In this document: positions 63,785 to 64,000 of the stretch, in pieces
Position numbering within the stretch: the first letter of the stretch is position 1
Layout: each line of letters opens with the position of its first letter
Origin: Acetatifactor sp.
GTDB taxonomy: Bacteria; Bacillota; Clostridia; Lachnospirales; Lachnospiraceae
Direction of reading: 5' to 3'
Length of the DNA stretch: 64,000 bases
NCBI GenBank assembly: GCA_022511425.1
Contig: JAFLRO010000003.1
Location: 1-64,000, forward strand
Made by a program: the position numbers and the translations under genes
Notes under the pieces: model-generated
Databases searched by the model: none
Seen by the model: the letters and a program-made list of their open reading frames with translations, nothing else
What the model was told of the DNA's origin: nothing

Positions 63785-64000
63785 ATGAGAGAAATGTATC
63801 TGATGGATTCCCTTGGGCTCAGAAGGTTCACACATAATGAAATCGCGTGGTCAAAAGGCATAGAAGGGTATGATTTTAATACTTGCAGTAATAAGCGGAG
63901 CATGTATCGGAAACTAGCTGATGCCGGAAGCGTTTTTGTGGCGGAGGTGGTAGCAAAGTCCGTCAGGAACTATGTAGTACATGTCAATTATGGATGGGAA
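63785..64000 (+). CDS. Partial gene after the methyltransferase-like gene (cut by window end)
   Basis: 72 codons are visible, starting at ATG 63785 after ACAGGAGGATT, 12 bases after the previous gene, so the two are cotranscribed. The visible part (MREMYLMDSLGLRRF...YRKLADAGSVFVAE) is not a family I recognise. AT-rich like its partner. Confidence 0.6.
   Translation, partial: MREMYLMDSLGLRRFTHNEIAWSKGIEGYDFNTCSNKRSMYRKLADAGSVFVAEVVAKSVRNYVVHVNYGWE

Overview
The window reads as chromosomal DNA of a Clostridia bacterium, most likely family Lachnospiraceae. This is inferred from the gene families: glnA paired with an ANTAR regulator, PurO plus a stand-alone AICAR formyltransferase behind a ZTP riboswitch, DapL, GatCAB together with GlnRS, DUF6062/DUF2225-type proteins, and a Gram-positive-style Tad pilus locus with no outer-membrane secretin. 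I see no rRNA, tRNA, CRISPR array or recognisable insertion sequence.

Layout. 1-9 kb: end of a fucose/arabinose isomerase, an ECF sigma factor with its putative anti-sigma partner (minus strand), a remnant of a GNAT acetyltransferase gene, a small protein plus MATE exporter, a family 2 glycosidase, a serine hydrolase and a 39-residue membrane peptide. 9-17 kb: a 175-nt palindromic element, then a Tad/Flp pilus operon (CpaF ATPase, TadB- and TadC-like proteins, three small pilin-like proteins, a SAF protein, a large secreted InlB-repeat protein, a prepilin peptidase). 17-24 kb: glycosyltransferase, HisC, polyprenyl-phosphate transporter family protein, methyltransferase, Hsp33, NAD synthetase. 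24-34 kb: nitrogen and amino-acid core: glnA with an antitermination-type leader, its ANTAR protein, dapF, dapL, aspS and gatCAB. 34-43 kb: guaB, a GGDEF-EAL protein and the purO/purH-like pair. 41.6-45.6 kb: a DHH phosphoesterase overlapping a TIR/transmembrane/beta-propeller protein. 45.6-52 kb: glnS, DUF2225, a MocR regulator, TetR and DUF6062 proteins. 52-60 kb: MBOAT plus SGNH O-acetylation pair, uracil permease, dipeptidase, DegV, Xth, WYL regulator. 60-64 kb: a zinc-ribbon protein, a lipoprotein plus membrane J-domain protein, and at the edge an AT-richer pair starting with a cytosine-methyltransferase-like protein that has lost its catalytic motif.

How it works together. Most genes are housekeeping: purine synthesis ends (purO, AICAR formyltransferase, guaB), diaminopimelate synthesis (dapL, dapF), nitrogen assimilation (glnA) and amide aminoacyl-tRNA formation (aspS-gatCAB, glnS). 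The strongest regulatory signals are the glnA leader, whose two hexaloop hairpins compete with a terminator and which is followed by an ANTAR gene, and the ZTP riboswitch before purO. The least understood parts are the DHH-TIR gene pair, the lipoprotein/J-domain pair, the 175-nt palindromic element and the degenerate methyltransferase pair at the right edge.
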